Assembly (NCBI GenBank): GCA_963765875.1
Contig: CAVXYK010000004.1
Coordinates: 1 to 64,000 of the forward strand
Source of the DNA: JAWKOK01 sp963765875
GTDB lineage: Bacteria; Chloroflexota; Anaerolineae; Caldilineales; Caldilineaceae
DNA length: 64,000 nt
Direction of reading: 5' to 3'
The position numbers were made by a program, and so were the translations under genes. Below are positions 20,100 to 29,789 of the stretch, one piece after another (the first letter of the stretch is position 1; every line of letters starts with the position of its first letter). The notes below the pieces were generated by a model. That model did no database searches, had not been told where the DNA came from, and saw only the letters and a list, made by a program, of their open reading frames with translations.

Positions 20100-22482
20100 T
20101 CATCCTCTCACTACTGCCGCGGACATGGCGACATGGATCACATGATCCGGGTCGATCATGTGGTCATGATCGTCCTCGCCCAGGTCGATCTGGACCCATT
20201 TAAGCTGTACCGTTGAACCTGCTCGTCTCGACAGTGTAGTCGTGCTGACCGGCGTGCCGAACTCGTAGCCAATATCGGTGGTCTCGTCGGCTCGAGAAAA
20301 TATCCCTGCGTCTCCTTGACGCGGCCTTCGCCGACCTTCTGGCCGTCGTAGTAGAGGGTGACGGTGCCGCCCTTGCCCATGCCGCCGCCGTCATAGGCAA
20401 ACTCATGCCCGTACCTGGTGCTTGCCCGCCGGAATGGGCTTGGTGGCCTCGGTGCGGTACTCGTTGATGCCCAGTACGTTGTAGGCGAACTTGAGCAGGC
20501 CGTCCTTGGCGTACAAGGTCCAGCCGCCAAAACGGCCGCCCTGGGCAATGATCACGCCCGAGGTATTCTCATCCGAGGCAACAACCTCCGCGGTGACCGA
20601 CCACGACTTGTTCTTGATGCTGACCACGCTGTTCTCGCTCAGCCGGCCCATGCCGGGGAAGAACAACTGTGAGTTGCCTTTGATCAGCGTCGGTCGGCCG
20701 GCGATTTCGGGAATAAACGCTCGACCTGCCGGTCGTCCAGCGGGAGGACGTTGTACTTGACCGCCTCGATCAGCCATAGGCGCTGCAGCTCATGCAGTTT
20801 CTCCGGCATCTCCTTGGACAGATCGTGCGCCTGGCTCCAGTCTTTGTTGCCGTCATACAACTCCCACACATCGTCATCAAAGGCCGGCAGGTCTTGCCCG
20901 ACCATATCCCAGGGCGTGCGGTGCTTGGTGACAGCGCTCCAGCCCTTGTGGTAGATGCCGCGGTTGCAGAACATCTCAAAGTATTGCAGGTCATGCTTTT
21001 CAGGCGCTTCCGCATCGTTAAAGCTATAGACCATGCTCGTCCCTTCCATGGGAGACTGCTGGACGCCGTTGACAAAGGTCGGTTCGGGCAGTCCGGCTGC
21101 TTCCAGGATGGTCGGGGCCATATCGATGCAGTGGGTGAACTGGTGGCGGCTCTCGCCCTTGCTCTTGATGCCCTTGGGCCAGTGCACGATGGTGCCGTTA
21201 CGGGTGCCGCCCCAATGGGAGGCAACCTGCTTGGTCCATTGATAGGGCGTGTCCATGGCCCAGGCCCAGCCCACCGCGAAGTGGTTGTACGATTCAGGCC
21301 CGCCAAAGTCGTCGATCTTGGAGATCATGAACTCGGGGGTCTCCAAGTGCGCCCATCCCATTAAAGTTGGCCATCTCGTTGAACGCGCCCTGCAGCGTGC
21401 CCTCGGCCGATGCCCCATTGTCGCCGATGATGTATATGATCAGCGTGTTATCCAGGATCTCCAACTGCTCCAACGTGTCGACCAGACCGGCCAACGTGGT
21501 AGTCTGTGTGCTCCAGGAAGCCGGCATAGACCTCCATCTCGCGCTCCAGCACCGGCTTGAGCTTGGGGTCCATATCATCCCAGCGCCGGGATCTCGTCGT
21601 GGCGCTGGGTCAACTCGGCATCCGGGCCGATGACGCCCAGTTCTTTCTGTTTCTTGAAAGTGATCTCGCGCTGTTTGTCCCAGCCATGGGCGAACTGGCC
21701 CTTGTACTTGTCGATCCATTCTTTGGGCACATGGTGCGGGGCGTGGGTGGCGCCCGGCGCAAAGTAGATGAAGAACGGCTTGTCAGGCATCAGCGCCTTC
21801 TGCTGGTGGATCCAGGCCACCGCCTTGTCGGTCATGTCTTCGGTCAGATGGTAGCCTTCCTCCGCCGTCTTGGGTGGCTCGATCGGGTTCGTGCCTTCGT
21901 ACAGGGCCGGCTCCCATTGGTTGTCCTCGCCGCCGATGAAGCCGTAGAAGTACTCAAAGCCGCCACCGGCACTCGGCCACTCGTCAAAGGGTCCCATGGG
22001 CGAGGTCTGCCAGACCGGGACCTCGTGGCATTTGCCGAACTGCGCGGTCGAGTAGCCATTGAGCGTCAGGGTCTTGGCTATCGGGGCCTTGGTGTTTGGC
22101 AGCACGGAATTGTAGCCGGGGGCCGAGGTGGCGATCTCGGTGATGCCGCCCATGCCCACCGAGTGGTGGTTGCGCCCGGTCAGCAGTGCCTTGCGCGTCG
22201 GCGAACAGAGCGCCGTGGTGTGGAAGCGGGTGTACTTGAGTCCGGTTCCGCCAGTTTCTCTGCGGTCGGCATGTTGCACGGTCCGCCAAAGGCGCTGGAG
22301 GCGCCGAAACCCACATCGTCGATCAGGACGACAATGACGTTGGGCGCATCTGCCGGCGGCCGCACGTCGCGGATCGGCGCAAATTTGGTATCCGGATCTT
22401 TGGCGTCATAGGTGGTCAGCCCTACGTAGGGCTGGTCGGGGATGGGCAATACATCTCTGCCGCGCATGAGTTTGTCAGACAT
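20100..22482 (-). pseudogene. large arylsulfatase, at least nine frameshifts
   Basis: MSDKLMRGRDVLPIPDQPYV starts the gene with AAGGAG 7 nt upstream. NVIVVLIDDVGFGASSAFGG holds the metal-binding Asp pair and CSPTRKALLTGRNHHSVGM the formylglycine motif. The order continues with HAPHHVPKEWIDKYKGQF, IIYIIGDNGASAEGT, LETPEFMISKIDDFGGPESY, and a C-terminal beta-sandwich region (TLYYDGQKVGEGRVKETQGY) ending SAAVVRG at 20100. Single-base breaks lie near 22241, 21585, 21489, 21362, 20715, 20409, 20303, 20245 and 20213. Joined length is about 790 residues, normal for this bacterial subfamily. No in-frame nonsense codon was seen. Confidence 0.8.
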
Positions 22483-22613
22483 TTGAATACTCCTTTTCGG
22501 TTCGACTCGGTGGCGTAAAACTATTCGCTTCTCTCGAAAACTGTATGGTGGTGCCATCGTTGGGCAGGGAGGGCAACCCAACCAACGACCTCCTGACGTC
22601 CAGTTAATCCTTC

Positions 22614-23039
22614 CTATTCGGGTTTTCTGTCTACTCGAATCCTCTCCGCTTGGCTCGACTGAAGTGCCCAGCCAACTGCATCCAGCAGTGCCGTACCATC
22701 GATCGGTTTGCGGAAAAAGCCAACGGCTTCCATTGTCAGCGCTCGCTGTCGCGTAACGACGTCATCATCACCGGTGACGACAATGATCGGCAGACGATAG
22801 CCGGACTTCTTGAGTTCAGAGGTCAAGTCTTCGCCTAATAGACCCGGCATCCCCGCATCGACTACTACGCAGCCGTGGAGTTCAGAGGGGCAATCATTGA
22901 TGCCTGTCAGGGCATCGAGAAAGTCGTCGGCCAACGCAAACGATTGGACGTCGTAGTTGGCTGCCCGTAGCAGGCACGTCAGTCCGGTACGGGCCGACGC
23001 GTCATCATCTATCACGAAGACATGCATGGGATTGACCAT
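22614..23039 (-). CDS. receiver-only response regulator
   Basis: 141 residues, a single CheY-like receiver. VFVIDDDASART supplies the acidic pocket, VVVDAGMPG the phospho-acceptor Asp and FFRKPIDG the conserved Lys. There is no output domain, so it probably acts through protein interaction or as a phosphate sink for the histidine kinase at 23758. The start has no clear ribosome site; MHVFVIDDD four codons later is an alternative. Confidence 0.88.
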   Translation of the reverse strand: MVNPMHVFVIDDDASARTGLTCLLRAANYDVQSFALADDFLDALTGINDCPSELHGCVVVDAGMPGLLGEDLTSELKKSGYRLPIIVVTGDDDVVTRQRALTMEAVGFFRKPIDGTALLDAVGWALQSSQAERIRVDRKPE

Positions 23040-23138
23040 ACCGGCAGTATAGATGCCGGATGTGGTGTGCGATAGTATACCTTGGTATTACAGGGGTGGT
23101 CTGTCAGATGTGGGGTGTCAGGGATGTCAGCAGAGAGG

Positions 23139-23765
23139 TTATCGTAATGGCACCGCCGGGATGACGCCGGCTTTCTCGCACATGCGCACAAGATCCGGCA
23201 AAGAATCGCATCCAAGTTTTCGCATTGCACGACCCCGATGGATCTTGACGGTGACCTCAGCGATGTTGAGTTCGAATGCGATCTGTTTATTCAACAGACC
23301 CGCGATCACGTAGGTCAATACTTCATGCTCTCGCGGCGTTAACGTTTTGACCCGGTTTTCTGCGGTCTTGCGTTCAGCTTGGCGTTCTCGGTTCTCGGCA
23401 TCTTTGGCCAGAGATCGGTGGATTGCCTCTATGAGAACGTCCCGGTCGACAGGTTTGGTCAGAAAATCAGCCGCGCCCATCTTCATGGCCTGCGCCGTGA
23501 TGGGCACATCTCCGTGGCCAGACAGGAAAATGATCGGCATGTTCTGCTCGCCTTTGTTCAGCTCTTCCTGTAGCTCCGGCCCGCTCATCTCCGGCATTCT
23601 GACGTCCAGGACGATGCAGCCCGGCCCCTCGTGCTTCTCCATTGCCAAGAACGCCGCAGCGGATGAACACGATTCCACATTCATGCCAGCGGCAGACAGA
23701 AGACGGGTGAGCCCCTGACGCACAGACGGATCATCATCAACGATAAAGATCGTTGGTTCACACAT
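23139..23765 (-). CDS. FixJ-type response regulator
   Basis: 208 residues. The receiver (1-125) has IFIVDDDPSVRQGL, the phospho-acceptor in CIVLDVRMPEMSG and the Lys in FLTKPVDRD. The C-terminal LuxR-type HTH is LTPREHEVLTYVIAGLLNKQ followed by VTVKIHRGRAMRKLG. This architecture is the FixJ/NarL class of DNA-binding regulators. Its start overlaps the end of the kinase gene by 8 nt, so kinase and regulator are a translationally coupled pair. Confidence 0.93.
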   Translation of the reverse strand: MCEPTIFIVDDDPSVRQGLTRLLSAAGMNVESCSSAAAFLAMEKHEGPGCIVLDVRMPEMSGPELQEELNKGEQNMPIIFLSGHGDVPITAQAMKMGAADFLTKPVDRDVLIEAIHRSLAKDAENRERQAERKTAENRVKTLTPREHEVLTYVIAGLLNKQIAFELNIAEVTVKIHRGRAMRKLGCDSLPDLVRMCEKAGVIPAVPLR

Positions 23766-25417
23766 GATCGCCTGCTTCCTGCCGACCGGCCTTCAACACA
23801 GGCAGTGTGAAGCCTACCGCGAGCACCGCCCTCGGGCCGGTTCTCTGCCCACATTCTGCCGCCGTGCGCCTTGATGATCGAACTGCAGATCGCCAGCCCC
23901 ATGCCCGTGCCGCCCGGTTTCCAGGTCGCCAGCGGTTCGAAGATACGTTCAATCTTATAGGCGTCTATGCCTTGGCCACAGTCCTCGACCCAAGCCCTCA
24001 CCTCATTCGAACCGGATGATGTCGTGATATGGATGTGGCGATACGCAGTTGCTTCGTCGCGCATGGCCTGATGGCCATTCATGATCAGGTTGACCAGAAC
24101 CTGTTGAAGCTGGATTCTGTTGCCGGAGATCATGGGAAGCGATGCGGCGCACGCTGACGAAAGGCGAACATCGCGCAGGAGAAACTCACTATGAAGCAAT
24201 TGCATAGTTTCATCCACAACGCTGTTGAGTTCGAGCGGCAGGAATTCCCCTTCCTGTTTTCGGTAGAGTCCGCGCAAGTTGCGAATCACTTGTGCGGCGC
24301 GCTTTGCATCGGCAACAATCTCCGTCATGATCTCTGCCAATTCACCCTGCCCATAGTGGCTATTTTGGAGCAAAAGCTCGACAGCCTGGGCATTGCTTAG
24401 AATGCCGGTCAGCGGTTGGTTCACCTCATGAGCGATAGCGCCGGTCAGTTGCCCCATACTGGTGGTGCGATTCATGCGAGTCACGACATCTCTATGTTCG
24501 CGTGTTTCCTGCTCCGCTCGCCTGAGTTCTGTGATATCCACGTAGGTGTTGACTATATACAGAATCTGGCCATCGGCATCCTTGACGGGAAAAAGATGAC
24601 ATTGTAGCCAATGCGTTCTGGCCTCCACATCTACCAATCCCAGTTCCCCCATGGCACGTTCCGCATCATATTCAACCGGCGGCAGGACGACTGCTTCACC
24701 CGCAAAGGCGGCCTTCGTTAACTGCGCAATGCCGAGATCTGTCACTTGCTCATCAGTGAGCATGTTATAGCTCGCCAACACCTGAGTGGCCTCTTCCTCG
24801 CTGAAGCCCCAGAGCCTCATCCAGGCAGGGTTTACCTGCTGGATCTCCCCCGTTGGGGCCAATATCTCGATTGCCAGCGGGGATTGCTCCACCATGCCCC
24901 AGAAACGCTCCTTGCTCTCTTGAAGCCGCCGCTGGGCTTGCCTTAGGACCGACGTCTGTTCAGCAAGGCGCTGTTCCAATATCCCACTCTGACGCTGGCA
25001 CGATTGGTGCTTTCGATATAGCGATAGGTGGGTCTTGACACTCGCTAAGAGTTCATCCGGCTGCACTGGCTTAGTGAGAAATGCAACCCCTCCGGCAGCA
25101 TATCCCTCCGCCAGATTCTCCGTCTCGCCTCTTCTGATGAGAAAGAGAACAGGACATGCTGCGAATTCGGGTATCGCCTTGAATCTTCGGCAGATTTCAT
25201 AGCCGTTGATTGGCGCCACTGTGACATCCAGCAGTATCAGATCGGGAGGATGTTTTTCAGCGATCACCAGAGCGGATTGCCCATCACGCGCAGAACGCAT
25301 CCGGTAGCCCTGCTCTTCGAGTAGGGCTTTGACGACGCGGCCACGTTCCAGAGAACCGTGTACAATCAGGATGTCCCCATTCTGCTCTTGAGATATCACA
25401 TACGGTACTTTCCTCAT
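23758..25417 (-). pseudogene. FixL-like hybrid sensor histidine kinase, C-terminal frameshift
   Basis: About 550 residues. An N-terminal receiver domain (GDILIVHGSLERGR, LILLDVTVAPING, FLTKPVQPDE) is followed by a PAS domain (FWGMVEQSPLAIEILAPTGE), the HisKA box GAIAHEVNQPLTGILSNAQA with the phospho-accepting His, and the HATPase (VEDCGQGIDAYKIERIFEPL, GGTGMGLAI). The frame breaks near 23820, only about 20 residues before the end (GFTLPVLKAG in the other frame), so catalytic parts are intact. ATG at 25417 overlaps the stop of the DUF6790 gene. PAS plus this H-box is typical of FixL-type redox or small-molecule sensors, but no haem ligand can be assigned. Confidence 0.88.
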
Positions 25418-26127
25418 TTTCCACCAGAAATCGCGAACTCGTGCCAGGGTGATCGAACCAGCGCATAGATAACAATGCCAATGCCGACGGCTGCACCGAG
25501 TAGTGTCAGCAGTCCCAGCTGATCCAAGGCAAAACCCACTCCATAGCCCGTTGAGATCACGATCGCCAACGGCCCTGATATCTGGAGCAGCGGTACTCGC
25601 CATCGGTCAAACGCCTCAGTCCCGGCTTCCGCGTTCGGACCGGCCTCTGCATGTCGGTCTGCCCGAAGCGCCCAGATCAAGAGAGCAGGCCTCGCCAGGT
25701 TCATGACATTTTGCAGCGAATTGCCCGGCGCAAGGTTGCCGGTCGCCGCAATATCCATGAGATGGACGACGGTTGCGCCGACCGAAAAAATGGTCACCGC
25801 CAGCACCGTGGCCTCCCGATAGCCATCGCGGCGGCTGGTGGCAACGATGCCCATCACGCCGATGGCAAGATTGGCGAACGCCACCTCAAGTTGAAACGGG
25901 CTACCCGCTTCCCAGCCAATGAATGAAGCGACCATATCCGAAAGGAAAAAATGGGCAAAGAAGTTGGTAATGCCGTTGGCGGCCACGCTGATGCCGAACA
26001 AGAAGATCAGCGCGACCTCCAGCTTGCGTTCCCGTGAGTTTGCGGTGCCATCGAAACGAATTACGAGCCACGCCAACAACAGTGGGACTAGTGTGAAGGC
26101 GAAAAGACGAGTTGCGGCAACTGCCAT
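25414..26127 (-). CDS. DUF6790 family membrane protein
   Basis: 237 residues with six or seven helices. IGWEAGSPFQLEVAFANLAI is the hallmark of the DUF6790 family of unknown function. The stop overlaps the start of the histidine kinase (ATGA), so the protein is made together with a sensor kinase and might be its membrane-borne input partner; that role is inference only. Confidence 0.82.
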   Translation of the reverse strand: MAVAATRLFAFTLVPLLLAWLVIRFDGTANSRERKLEVALIFLFGISVAANGITNFFAHFFLSDMVASFIGWEAGSPFQLEVAFANLAIGVMGIVATSRRDGYREATVLAVTIFSVGATVVHLMDIAATGNLAPGNSLQNVMNLARPALLIWALRADRHAEAGPNAEAGTEAFDRWRVPLLQISGPLAIVISTGYGVGFALDQLGLLTLLGAAVGIGIVIYALVRSPWHEFAISGGK

Positions 26128-26141
26128 TTGAATCTCCGAAT

Positions 26142-26639
26142 CTAGCCTCTGCCAGGCTTCAGTTCCTTTTCCATATGAATGACGGGAACTGGGTTGCCAT
26201 CCATCTCATGCTCGACACGTTCAACGCTTCGGTAGCCCAACCGTTCATAGAAGCCGCAGGCGGACAGGCCCGCCATCAAGTAGACTCGACCGAGACCGCG
26301 CTGCCGGGCATAGGATTCTAGGTCGGCCATCAACTGTCTGCCTATGCCGGCGCCATGCCTTGTCACGTCGACAAAGACGCTCCTGATTCGATCATCGGCT
26401 AAGGATGCCGTGCCAACCAGATCGGACCCAATCGTACCGACCAGCGTGACCTGGCGCTCGGCATCCTCGATGAGTTTTTCAGGCGTGAAAGAGATCGCCA
26501 GCGCTTCAATAGCCTTGCGTGGGTAGTCCTGAATCAACACTTGGCGCAAATTCTCATCAATCAGCCGACTTAGGCCCTCGGCGTCGCCAGACACAAACTC
26601 TCTCACAACCATGGGCTGATCACTTTCTTGCATCGTCAT
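26142..26639 (-). CDS. GNAT family N-acetyltransferase
   Basis: About 165 residues. The acetyl-CoA binding motif A is VFVDVTRHGAGIGRQLMADL, with the R/Q-x-x-G-x-G/A loop as HGAGIG, and ACGFYERLGYRSVERVEHEM is motif B. Acceptor unknown. A ribosome site (GGGAAG) precedes two close ATGs at 26639 and 26633. It heads a run with two further GNAT genes. Confidence 0.88.
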   Translation of the reverse strand: MTMQESDQPMVVREFVSGDAEGLSRLIDENLRQVLIQDYPRKAIEALAISFTPEKLIEDAERQVTLVGTIGSDLVGTASLADDRIRSVFVDVTRHGAGIGRQLMADLESYARQRGLGRVYLMAGLSACGFYERLGYRSVERVEHEMDGNPVPVIHMEKELKPGRG

Positions 26640-26666
26640 TCTTCCCACACAGGGTTTGCAGCAGTG

Positions 26667-27196
26667 TCAGAGTCGCAGTTCAAATAGCTGTTCGGGCGCG
26701 CTGGCGCTCTCCGGTGTACACACAAACCCGTTCTTTTCCAAAACACGCTTTGATGGCACGTTCTCGCGGGCGACACCGCCGACCAACGACCCGACACCGG
26801 CATCTTTGCACCATCCAACGAGTCCCTCAATCAGCTCTGTCGCCAACCCGCGACCCCAGGCCGACTCTGCCAACAGGTAGCCCAGGCGAAGCTCGGGGCC
26901 GACATCCCCCTCCTGCCCGATCTCGAACAGGATGACCAGCCCGGCCGGTCTTTTCGAAGATCGTTCGATGACAAGTAACGTCGCGCCTTCTTCATCCCGA
27001 TTCTGAACCCACCTCGCGCACGCTCAAGTGTATATTCCCCTTGCCACGGCTCAGGCAGCGACCGCGTCACCGCCGGCGTAAGCATGGAGCGCACGACATC
27101 CGCCAGATCCTGGGAAGTCCATTCATCAGCGGAGAGCCCATGCCACTCTTTGACGAGGAGCCGTTCAGTTTCGAAACTACATGATTCACTGATCAT
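26667..27196 (-). pseudogene. RimJ/RimL-like GNAT acetyltransferase, one frameshift
   Basis: The N-terminus ETERLLVKEWHGLSADEW is typical of the RimJ/RimL branch. After EPWQGEYTLERARG one base is missing near 27012, and the rest reads WVQNRDEEGATLLVIER, then LRLGYLLAESAWGRGLATEL (acetyl-CoA loop) and RVLEKNGFV. Joined length about 177 residues, normal. Its start overlaps the end of the next upstream GNAT gene. Confidence 0.8.
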
Positions 27197-27646
27197 TTAT
27201 CTGCCGCTCGTAGTAGAGACTCATGGGATCTTCGCGGTAATTGCCAAATGGCGGAATCGGCACAAAGCCGCAACGTTGGTAGAGGCCAATGGCTTCTCTC
27301 TGATAGATGCCGGTCTCCAGGCGCACGACAGGCATGTGATTCTGTCGTGCCATCTCGGTCAGATGATCCAGCATCCGTCTTCCCAACCCCAGCCGACGAA
27401 AATCCGGTCGTACATACGCTTGATCTCGGCGTACTCGTCGCCAAACAGTTGGATTCCGGCACAGCCGGCCGCAACGCCCGCATGCCGCATCACATAGAAG
27501 AAGACCTTTTCACGCAGCAGTTTACTGACGCTGTAACCATGGCGACTCTCTTCAGGATATTGTGGGGCCAGGTATGCTTCTAGCTCGGCAATCAGCGAAG
27601 TCGCTTCTGCTGAATCAGGCCGCTCGGCCCTGATAGTGGTTGTCAT
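27186..27646 (-). pseudogene. GNAT family acetyltransferase, frameshift
   Basis: MTTTIRAERPDSAEATSLIA leads to DEYAEIKRM, where the frame is lost near 27410 (net one base missing). The continuation VRPDFRRLGLGRRMLDHLTE contains the acetyl-CoA motif A loop (RRLGLG), and YQRCGFVPIPPFGNY is the C-terminal motif. Joined length is about 154 residues. Acceptor unknown. Confidence 0.78.
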
Positions 27647-27669
27647 TGTCTCACTTGACTTCTTGACTA

Positions 27670-28239
27670 TTACACGGCAAGCGCTAGAATCTCGTCACGC
27701 GTCTCCTCCGGCGAACGCCCTTCTGTGTAGACGGTGAACTTCGCCACATCATAGTAGCCATGATGGCCCAAGAAGTGGGCGCTGAAATCGAAATTCAGGT
27801 CCGATGGCGGCTTCTCATCGCGTTCTTGCAAGATCCGCAATGACTCAGCCGGATCAGGTGAGGGCAGGATCAGGAAGACATTTGAATAGGGCGCTAACGC
27901 ACGTTGCAGACGTGCGAACCGTTCCCGGCTTTCGTAGACGCCGACACCGGTGCCAAAGTCGATGATACAGTTGGTGTGGGCGGCCAGCACACGCTCAACG
28001 GAGTAGACGTCGAACAACTGCCAATAGAGCGTCAACGCCAAAAAGCCGCCTTGGCCACGAATCATCTGCGCCAGTTCGGCATCGTATCCGATCTCCTGGT
28101 AGTTGGTCCAGCGAAGCTTGTCAAGCGATACCTGAGGAATACCCAGTTGCTGTGCAAGCAACTTGCCCAGCGTGCTCTTTCCTGTGTTCACCGGCCCAAG
28201 CAGGAGTAAGTCACTTTTCGCATCACGAACATTGCTCAC
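27670..28239 (-). CDS. shikimate-kinase-like P-loop kinase
   Basis: 189 residues. Walker A is LLGPVNTGKSTLGKLLAQQL, followed by SLDKLRW at the position of the shikimate-kinase Walker B-like Asp. The later LILPSPDPAESLRILQERD matches the lid-region layout of small-molecule kinases. The phosphate acceptor cannot be named. Start ATG overlaps the stop of 28236-28745 (ATGA), so the two genes are coupled. Confidence 0.75.
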   Translation of the reverse strand: MSNVRDAKSDLLLLGPVNTGKSTLGKLLAQQLGIPQVSLDKLRWTNYQEIGYDAELAQMIRGQGGFLALTLYWQLFDVYSVERVLAAHTNCIIDFGTGVGVYESRERFARLQRALAPYSNVFLILPSPDPAESLRILQERDEKPPSDLNFDFSAHFLGHHGYYDVAKFTVYTEGRSPEETRDEILALAV

Positions 28240-28745
28240 AGCGTCTCCAAAATATCAGCAATGAGATTCTCTTTCCACCAGAGATATTCCTGCTTTGAAT
28301 ATGCGTGCTGAACTTTCCCCTGTTCATAGGCCCGCAAAGCAGCCGGATTCGCACGCCAGTAGTTCATCACAGCCTGATTTCGTCGGGCAGTTTCACCCCG
28401 CATCGGGATGACTTCGATCGGTGTCCCGTCGTAGCTGTCTTCAAAGAGAACAAAGTCGTCTGAAAGCGCGTAGATTGCACCGTAGTGGTTGATCAGCCGA
28501 ATCAGCACAGGATACCACTGTTGGTCATTTAGCCAAATGGCGAATTCCCACTCTCCTTTTCCAGAGATTTCCAGTTCAACTGAACCGTGCAACTCGGCCG
28601 AAACCCCAAAGGGACTCAGTACCTCGTTGAGCGTTGCCAGATAGCAAAATGACTCCTGCTTGCTGTCGGGATCGAATGGCCTAATGGTAACAGGTCTATC
28701 GGCAAATCTGTTGAAGTACTCTCTTGGTCTTCGTTCCACGTTCAT
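28236..28745 (-). CDS. protein of unknown function, coupled to the kinase
   Basis: 169 residues, soluble, without signal peptide. Visible features are VTIRPFDPDSKQESFCYLAT, ELHGSVELEISGKGEWEFAI (a nucleotidyltransferase-like GS-x-x-x-x-D/E arrangement) and a basic-aromatic C-terminus (YSKQEYLWWKENLIADI). The layout is reminiscent of minimal nucleotidyltransferase or GrpB-like folds, but I cannot confirm this. AGGA lies 6 nt before the ATG. It overlaps the downstream kinase by four bases. Confidence 0.65.
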   Translation of the reverse strand: MNVERRPREYFNRFADRPVTIRPFDPDSKQESFCYLATLNEVLSPFGVSAELHGSVELEISGKGEWEFAIWLNDQQWYPVLIRLINHYGAIYALSDDFVLFEDSYDGTPIEVIPMRGETARRNQAVMNYWRANPAALRAYEQGKVQHAYSKQEYLWWKENLIADILETL

Positions 28746-28762
28746 GGGCTATCCTGCCTCGC

Positions 28763-29560
28763 TCAATAACGCTCCGGTGCGAAGCGCGTTGCCAGCAACC
28801 CCGTTGCCGCCTCCAAGTCGATCTTCTCGACCAGCAGCCCTTCCCGGTCGTAGGGCAGGTACGTCTGGCACTCGCCGGTCGGTGTGATGAGACTGGTTGC
28901 CGATTCCTGGAAACGCAGACCATAGTTGACGCTGGCGAAGTAGATCGTGTTCTCCATGCTGCGCATCATCATCGCCCTCTCGTAGTAAGGGTTGTCGGCG
29001 GCACCCCATTGGGTCAATTGGACACCCGACTGATCGCTACCCGTATGTTGGGGATGGAAGACGATCTTGGCCCCGCGCATCGCTGCCCAACGTACTGTTT
29101 CCGGGTAGCGCCAGCCCTCATGGCAGATGGCCACGCCAAACTTGACGCCGTTGATCTCGAAGAGTTGGCGGCGGCGGCCCGGCACGTAGAAACGATCCTC
29201 GGACGGATCCAGTTGGATCTTGGTCTGTATGCCCAAAGTCCGTCCCCGGGCATCGAAGACGACCGCAGCAATTTGCCTGCCGGCCTGCGTCAGCATCTCC
29301 ATGCCAAGGATTGTGGCGATCCGGTAGCTGCGAGCCCATTGAGATACTGCCTGAACCACCTGCTTCTCCGTTGCCCGATCAAAGGGCAAAACATCGAAGT
29401 CCTGCCCACGCAGGCCAGGCAGATAGGCTTCCGGAAAACAGACGATCTCCGCGCCCTGAGTCGACGCCTCAGATAAAAGGCGTTTGACCTTGTGCAAGCC
29501 TTCATCTAGAGTATTGGCGACAGCAGGAGACGCCAAAGCAATAACCATTGAAGATTTCAT
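28763..29560 (-). CDS. carbon-nitrogen hydrolase (nitrilase superfamily)
   Basis: 265 residues, a complete nitrilase fold. The triad is visible: Glu44 in CFPEAYLPGLRG, Lys in KIQLDPSEDRFY and Cys in AICHEGWRYPE. These enzymes hydrolyse amides or nitriles through a thioester on the Cys. It belongs to the aliphatic amidase/omega-amidase-like part of the family, substrate unknown. The start lacks a clear ribosome site. Confidence 0.92.
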   Translation of the reverse strand: MKSSMVIALASPAVANTLDEGLHKVKRLLSEASTQGAEIVCFPEAYLPGLRGQDFDVLPFDRATEKQVVQAVSQWARSYRIATILGMEMLTQAGRQIAAVVFDARGRTLGIQTKIQLDPSEDRFYVPGRRRQLFEINGVKFGVAICHEGWRYPETVRWAAMRGAKIVFHPQHTGSDQSGVQLTQWGAADNPYYERAMMMRSMENTIYFASVNYGLRFQESATSLITPTGECQTYLPYDREGLLVEKIDLEAATGLLATRFAPERY

Positions 29561-29789
29561 AATTTATGTCAACTCAAGTCTGCTTGCCAGCAAATGAACG
29601 CCAGCAACGGAGCATGTGATCCGCACATCTCCGCAGCGAGTGTAGCACGTTGTTACCCCCGGCTGTCAAGGTGAAGCAAAACTTTGCCCCCGGTTCGCGT
29701 CAACGTTGCAACCTATTCTCAGCACGGGTCACGGGTCAACCATTCATAAATCACCGTTCACCATTAACCATTCCGAAAGGAAGCATCCC

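Noticed and set aside
21557..22411. 284-codon plus-strand frame opposite the large sulfatase
   Set aside because: Antisense shadow; the minus strand carries CSPTR and other sulfatase motifs.
20100..22482. programmed ribosomal frameshifting in the sulfatase
   Set aside because: Nine or more shifts of both directions without slippery sequences or stimulatory structures; indel error or decay is simpler.
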